A stretch of DNA of 34,099 bases, taken from contig NZ_JAMZGF010000056.1 of assembly GCF_024158915.1 (NCBI RefSeq), positions 1 to 34,099 of the forward strand. The letters are read 5' to 3'. Positions 30,199 through 34,099 of this stretch are shown here, piece by piece. This stretch comes from Chryseobacterium sp. S0630 (GTDB lineage Bacteria > Bacteroidota > Bacteroidia > Flavobacteriales > Weeksellaceae). A program made the translations under genes and the position numbers. The notes under the pieces were generated by a model, which saw only the letters and a program-made list of their open reading frames with translations, was not told where the DNA came from and ran no database searches. Numbering within the stretch: the stretch's first letter is position 1; the number at the start of each line of letters is the position of its first letter.

Positions 30199-30229
30199 TT
30201 GCGGAAGCCGAAAAGCAAAGAGAGTAGGC
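30199..30229 (+). promoter_or_regulatory. Conserved 5'-UTR pseudoknot element, copy 3
   Basis: Stem 1 pairs TTGC (30199-30202) with GCAA (30215-30218). Stem 2 pairs GCC (30207-30209) with GGC (30227-30229), all Watson-Crick. Spacing to the promoter box and to the ATG (21 bp) is the same as in copy 2, although the sequence between element and ATG differs. Confidence 0.7.
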
Positions 30230-30250
30230 AACAAATAAAACTAAACAATC

Positions 30251-30424
30251 ATGAAAAATTTGAAAAAATTAACGAAAAAGAGCCTTAAAGAAATCAACGG
30301 AGGAGCGGGTACAGTATGGTGTCCACCAAAGCCAATTACTTCATGTAGTACGTGGTGTGGACTGACAAAGGAGCAGAAAATGCGTTGCCTTCTTGATGTA
30401 GAAGAGCCTTGCGAATGCTTTTAA
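30251..30424 (+). CDS. GG-leader six-Cys bacteriocin-like peptide precursor
   Basis: This is a 57-residue precursor. The leader MKNLKKLTKKSLKEINGG ends at residue 18 in Gly-Gly. The core has six cysteines (24, 32, 36, 46, 54, 56) and ends CECF. It is a paralogue of the 29880 peptide with a shared Cys/Trp framework but otherwise changed residues, a pattern expected of diversifying secreted peptides. Promoter, pseudoknot element and terminator are all present. No immunity or transporter gene is adjacent. Confidence 0.82.
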   Translation: MKNLKKLTKKSLKEINGGAGTVWCPPKPITSCSTWCGLTKEQKMRCLLDVEEPCECF

Positions 30425-30442
30425 TTAAAGCTTTACAATAAA

Positions 30443-30471
30443 GTTCGGCGGCTTCAAAGAAGCCGCCGAAC
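30443..30471. terminator. Strong bidirectional terminator
   Basis: A perfect 13-bp GC-rich stem (30443-30455 with 30459-30471) closes an AAA loop between the convergent peptide gene and DUF5686 gene. Its GGCGGC core resembles the hairpin at 8051-8085. Confidence 0.8.
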
Positions 30472-30492
30472 CTGTTTTATATTATGTTCCGT

Positions 30493-33024
30493 TTAGAATC
30501 CTACCTGGAATCCTGCTTTAACCCCGAATTTAGAAATATCAGGTCTGTCCAGATAATTTCCTCTCCAGTTGAAATCCACTCTGAAGATTCTAAGGTTTCC
30601 AATTCCTATATTTTCAATCCCGAATCCATATTCATAATAGATATGTTCGCTTGGTGCAGAATATTTAAAACCTTCTACATTAATTGCTTTGGAAGCATCG
30701 CTAAGTGTTCCATACGCTCCTCTGATAAAGGCAACTTCTCTCAATTTTAGCTTTTTAATCAAAGGAATGTAAGAAAGGATCTTACCGTTAAAATGGTGTT
30801 CTAATTGAAGAGTCGTATACGCATCCGTAACAAACTCATAATAGTTAAGCTGAGAGAATGTATTCGGTACCAGACCATAGGAAAGGTTGGCAGGAATAAT
30901 ATTCTGTAGTGCCAAAGGAACTGTATTGAAATTCTTTCCAGCTTCGAAATTAACCACTAATTTTCCCATACTTCCAATTAAAAACGGCTTATAAAGCATG
31001 AATTGAAGTTTGTCATAATTGAAATCGGCATTAAATAATCCTTCAATCCCTCGTGTATATCTTAAAACGATAGTTGGAGCCAAGTTTCTGGCTTGGTAGC
31101 GGTCAATACCAGTTTGTGAGAATTTTGCACCAGGTTTGGCAATTAAACTGATGGTAACGTGCGAGTCATTAACTGTTTGTCTCAACTGCCCGTCTTTATA
31201 ATACATCAGATTGAATTTCTCAGGAATAGCAGACTTAATACTCTGCATTACTCCATCTACTCTGATCTGGAAATTTTTCCATGGTTCAATAGCAGCAAAA
31301 ACGCTTGTTTTGTTTACCGAACTTAAAGAAATGTTTTCTCCTCTTGCAAAAAAGGTACTGGTAGATGAAGATTGCGGCGTAACACCATCACCTGATGTAA
31401 GCTGTCCCCCAAGCTGAACAATATCTCTGCTGGTGCCTGCTCCAATCATAAAGCGGTTAAGCTTATTGAACATATATCTTGCTTCCACTCCATATTTAAA
31501 CTGTTGATCTTTGAACCCATACGCTGTATAAAACTGAGCTCTCCAGGTATCATTCAATCCGAAATAGGTTCTTGCTCCTAATCTTATTCTGTCACCTTCT
31601 ACTTCATTTCTTCCGTAAATTGAGAAAATAGGACCAATATCTATTCCTTTAAAGGCATTATAATACCTTGAACCAAGCGTTTCAAACAGTTTTACCATTC
31701 GGTTGAATTTCGGAGTCTGCTGAAGCTGGTCAAGCATGTTATAAACGCCCTGTTCTGCTTTAGATAAGGTGTCAGGTCTGGCTTTAGTCCAATATGCATC
31801 GTCTTTATTGGTGAACTTGTCTTCGTATTCTTCTTCGGTACGTTTGAATACTTTAGGGTCAAGAGGTTTGTTGAATTGATATTCGGAATAATCTACCGAT
31901 CTTTTGGCGATGATACTTTTTGCGCCTTTCTTTTTTGAGAAAGGACTCATTTCAAATTCGGTGATCAGTTTTTTAGGAAGAAATGTAGCGTCATCAGGAT
32001 TGTCGTATTCTACCTGAGTATACACACTGTTGACAAAGTTGACGTTGATCTTCTGTGTTGACTTTAATGTTGCTCCTAAAACAGCATAAGTATCGGTATC
32101 AATATAAAGGTTTCCCTGGAATGCGAGAATGTCTTTTCTCTTGGGCTGATACCTTATCTGAAAGGCTTTCTCACCACGAATCGTAATGGTGTCCATAAGG
32201 CTATAATCGTAAGTGCCAAAACCATCACTTCCAACAGGGCTCTGGAATCCGATATCGAAATAATTCAGAGTATTGTCGTAGATATTGATATCACGGTATA
32301 AGTTTTTAGCAGAAACCGTAATCACCTGATTGTCCTGAAAACCTGAAGTCTTTTGGGCTACTAATGTTCTTTTACTGTCCTTTTCGGGTTTATTTTTACC
32401 ATAATTTTCATAAACGGCTTCGTTCAGGAAAATAGGAAGTCCAAGTCTTCCGCTTGCTGTGGAATCTGCATAATCGAAAATGAAATCCAATTTATTGAAA
32501 ATCTTTTTCTTCATGAATGCGCTGTCAAGATTGTTCAGGTCAAACTGTGTTTTTTCATACTCTTTATAAGAATAGGTATCGAATTTTTCCAGTCCGTTAT
32601 TTCTTTTTTGTGCCCAGACTTTCTGCATAATGGCATAAGCCGGATTTTCTTTCTTGCTTTTGTATTTTGTTTTTCCGCTTTGAAGAACAATTTCCTGAAT
32701 ATCACTTACTTTAGCCTGCGAAAGCTGTACGAAAATATTGTCAGCATTTTCGGGAGTGATATCAAGGGTTTCTGTAGTATAATTTTTTCTGGAAAATTTT
32801 AACTGATGAATGATGCTATCAGACTGAATGATGAAACTGCCTGAAGTTGTCGTCAGGGCAGGTGTTTTACTGTCGTTGATAAAGATATCAACTTTATTGA
32901 GTTCTTTACTGTTCTTTTCGTCAACCACCTTACCGCTCGCTTTGTTTTGAGCGCATACGGAACCGGCGAGAATCAGAAAGAAAAATAAAAGATAGTGTTT
33001 TTGGGAGTTATTGTTTAACATCAT
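30493..33024 (-). CDS. DUF5686 outer-membrane protein with carboxypeptidase-like domain
   Basis: This 843-residue exported protein begins with signal peptide MMLNNNSQKHYLLFFFLILAG...CAQ. A CarboxypepD_reg-like beta domain spans about residues 27-105 (ASGKVVDEKNSKELNKVDIFI, TSGSFII). The DUF5686 region follows. The C-terminal half alternates short hydrophobic strands with turns and ends FGVKAGFQVGF with a terminal Phe, as expected for an outer-membrane barrel. Such proteins are widespread in Bacteroidetes with unknown function. The start at 33024 is used; the frame extends 12 codons upstream without signal features. Confidence 0.88.
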   Translation of the reverse strand: MMLNNNSQKHYLLFFFLILAGSVCAQNKASGKVVDEKNSKELNKVDIFINDSKTPALTTTSGSFIIQSDSIIHQLKFSRKNYTTETLDITPENADNIFVQLSQAKVSDIQEIVLQSGKTKYKSKKENPAYAIMQKVWAQKRNNGLEKFDTYSYKEYEKTQFDLNNLDSAFMKKKIFNKLDFIFDYADSTASGRLGLPIFLNEAVYENYGKNKPEKDSKRTLVAQKTSGFQDNQVITVSAKNLYRDINIYDNTLNYFDIGFQSPVGSDGFGTYDYSLMDTITIRGEKAFQIRYQPKRKDILAFQGNLYIDTDTYAVLGATLKSTQKINVNFVNSVYTQVEYDNPDDATFLPKKLITEFEMSPFSKKKGAKSIIAKRSVDYSEYQFNKPLDPKVFKRTEEEYEDKFTNKDDAYWTKARPDTLSKAEQGVYNMLDQLQQTPKFNRMVKLFETLGSRYYNAFKGIDIGPIFSIYGRNEVEGDRIRLGARTYFGLNDTWRAQFYTAYGFKDQQFKYGVEARYMFNKLNRFMIGAGTSRDIVQLGGQLTSGDGVTPQSSSTSTFFARGENISLSSVNKTSVFAAIEPWKNFQIRVDGVMQSIKSAIPEKFNLMYYKDGQLRQTVNDSHVTISLIAKPGAKFSQTGIDRYQARNLAPTIVLRYTRGIEGLFNADFNYDKLQFMLYKPFLIGSMGKLVVNFEAGKNFNTVPLALQNIIPANLSYGLVPNTFSQLNYYEFVTDAYTTLQLEHHFNGKILSYIPLIKKLKLREVAFIRGAYGTLSDASKAINVEGFKYSAPSEHIYYEYGFGIENIGIGNLRIFRVDFNWRGNYLDRPDISKFGVKAGFQVGF

Positions 33025-33267
33025 TCGTTTCTTCAGGCAATTATCATAAACAAAAAGCATGCAGTTTATTTAAAAAATAGGTAAAAAAATAAAATATTTT
33101 TATTCTATCCTATAAAACGACAAAAATAGCGAAAATAATATATGTATGGGTTAAAAATTAACCAGGAAATTTTAATGCTTAAAATATAATAATCAGGGAA
33201 TTAAAAGAGAGTATAAGTCACAATCTCTATAGCATATTCAGATGCTGTTTTAAGGATTTATAAAATG

Positions 33268-33299
33268 AAAAAAGACTTACAGAAATGTAAGTCTTTTTT
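33268..33299 (-). terminator. Terminator of the former tRNA-Asn gene
   Basis: A 13-bp perfect stem (33268-33280 with 33287-33299) lies immediately after the tRNA 3' end on the minus strand, with T/A-rich flanks. Bases 33061-33267 hold nothing recognisable. Confidence 0.8.
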
Positions 33300-33300
33300 G

Positions 33301-33343
33301 CTCCTCCTGCTGGGCTCGAACCAGCGACCCTCTGATTAACAGT
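33301..33343 (-). pseudogene. tRNA-Asn 3' fragment, probable attachment site
   Basis: On the minus strand this reads the anticodon loop CTGTTAA (anticodon GTT), the 3' anticodon stem TCAGA, a variable loop, a full T arm (GCTGG-TTCGAGC-CCAGC) and the 3' acceptor strand AGGAGGA plus discriminator G. The D arm and 5' acceptor strand are missing: upstream sequence beyond 33343 is unrelated and the anticodon stem loses pairing at once. It is therefore not a working tRNA. A break within the anticodon loop/stem is where tyrosine integrases often recombine, so this is a likely displaced 3' end. Confidence 0.7.
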
Positions 33344-33363
33344 TAGAGGTGATTGAGTTTTAA

Positions 33364-33846
33364 GATAAAAACGGGTTTGTACTAAAGAAATTTAAATCAG
33401 GAAATTACACTTTTAAAATCTATGATAAAGGCAGACAAAATAAACTTGATTATGAACTTTTGAGAATAGAATTAAAATACAACTCAAAGGAATTAGAAAA
33501 GTTTGGAATATTGAATTTCTGTGATTTATACGAACCATACAAAAATGTTACACTATTCAATGATTTTCTAATGTTTGATTCTTTGATGATTGTGGATGAT
33601 AGATTTACTGAAGGTCTTACTGATACAGAAATTGCTAATCTGGGGAATAAATTAGAGTATACTTTTTGGAAACAGGATTTTGGTTCTGATGCTACAAAGG
33701 GTAGGAGTAAAACCAAACTTAAAAATTATATTAAGACTAAAAAGCTAGATAAAACCTTCACTTATCTTAAAAATATGATTATTCAGAAGTTTGATGAGTT
33801 GTTTAAGGATTGTGATGAGAACTATCCAATTGTTGTTGGGGATTAG
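33364..33846 (+). pseudogene. 5'-truncated replication-protein-like ORF
   Basis: An open frame of 160 codons follows an in-frame stop at 33361-33363. Its first sizeable part (DKNGFVLKKFKSGNYTFKIY, then DKGRQNKLDYELLRIELKY) lies upstream of any good start codon. The only early start is TTG at 33460, in the middle of that conserved-looking stretch. The 'Y-D-K-x-x-Q...LLRIE-K' pattern recalls Rep proteins of small Bacteroidetes plasmids and phages, but this is recall and not a confirmed match. The gene seems to have lost its N-terminal half at the junction with the tRNA fragment. Confidence 0.5.
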
Positions 33847-33853
33847 ATAAGAG

Positions 33854-33894
33854 TGATTGGTTTTACTATAGTGTAGTTGTAGTAAAACCAATCA
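33854..33894. repeat. Hairpin after the truncated ORF, copy 1
   Basis: A 14-bp perfect stem (33854-33867 with 33881-33894, TGATTGGTTTTACT type) and a 13-base loop lie 7 bp after the stop. It may terminate the truncated gene, and it shares its outer arms with the hairpin at 33958-34000. Confidence 0.65.
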
Positions 33895-33957
33895 TTTCTT
33901 CTTATCAAATATCTAATATGTTATTTCAAATTTGATATAGTGATGTGGCTTAAAATC

Positions 33958-34000
33958 AAAATGATTGGCTATGCCTGTCTGTGGTAGAACCAATCATTTT
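33958..34000. repeat. Hairpin copy 2
   Basis: An 11-bp stem AAAATGATTGG/CCAATCATTTT (33958-33968 with 33990-34000) and a different loop follow. The shared GATTGG...CCAATCATTT arms with changed interior suggest two related structured elements about 100 bp apart. Confidence 0.55.
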
Positions 34001-34020
34001 TTAATGCTTTAAAAATCTTT

Positions 34021-34099
34021 AGGACACTATCCCGTAAAGTGTGTAAGTTAAAAAGTCAGGGCTTAGATTTTATAATCTGAGCCTTTTCTCAAAAATAAG
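34021..34099. other. Possible mobile-element end at the window edge
   Basis: AGGACACTATCCCGTAAAGT begins a block with a small ACACT/AGTGT dyad (34024-34042). It is followed by a ten-base stem with one mismatch (34060-34069 with 34074-34083) and a T-rich tract. The first part has the look of an insertion-sequence end, perhaps IS256-like, but no transposase is in the window and the identification is weak. Confidence 0.25.

Noticed and set aside
33301..33375. Complete tRNA-Asn gene on the minus strand
   Set aside because: The T arm, anticodon loop and 3' acceptor strand are good, but there is no D arm or 5' acceptor strand, and the anticodon stem has a mismatch.

Overview
The window is AT-rich chromosomal DNA from a flavobacterium, most likely Chryseobacterium or a close Weeksellaceae relative. 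Three things support this. Several genes carry the Bacteroidetes -7 promoter box TAnnTTTG. The gene families are typical: M56/BlaI pair, GLPGLI protein, DUF5686 outer-membrane protein, extended ribosomal protein L21 and GG-leader 'bacteriocin-like' peptides. The core genes (menD, pabB, uvrB, tnaA, miaE, rplU-rpmA) read as Bacteroidetes. Assignment is from reading translations and motifs; no database search was possible.

Layout. 1-0.8 kb: two divergent Cys-rich GG-leader peptide genes. 0.8-8.0 kb: a 2OG-Fe(II) oxygenase, menD, a pabC-like/pabB pair, two related membrane proteins, an AI-2E-family exporter and a DUF3820 protein. 8.0-12.45 kb: a very AT-rich accessory island between the once-convergent DUF3820 and uvrB genes, flanked by diverged direct repeats of about 140 bp that each carry the 3' ends of both neighbours. 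The island encodes an SdpC/SdpA/SdpB-type secreted toxin system, a candidate immunity membrane protein and two secreted accessory proteins, one split by a frameshift in an A7 run. 12.4-18.1 kb: uvrB, a BlaR1-like M56 protease with its BlaI repressor, and a PQQ-type sugar dehydrogenase. 18.1-28.7 kb: a palindromic MITE-like repeat, a TonB-dependent receptor, a MalY-like aminotransferase plus FAD monooxygenase, a 728-bp repeat-containing spacer, tryptophanase, DUF502, miaE, an acyltransferase and a metallopeptidase lipoprotein. 28.8-30.5 kb: rplU-rpmA, then two more GG-leader six-Cys peptide genes. 30.5-34.1 kb: a DUF5686 protein, then a truncated tRNA-Asn 3' end joined to a 5'-truncated replication-like ORF, which looks like the border of a mobile element running off the right edge.

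Two observations stand out. First, three of the four GG-leader peptide genes share a 5'-UTR element of about 30 nt that folds as an H-type pseudoknot, with compensatory changes in both stems. It lies 19-22 nt before the ATG and downstream of the promoter box, so it is probably a transcribed cis-regulatory RNA. Second, the Sdp-type toxin island carries foreign-looking, synonymously diverged copies of its neighbours' gene tails, which points to integration by homology from a related strain.
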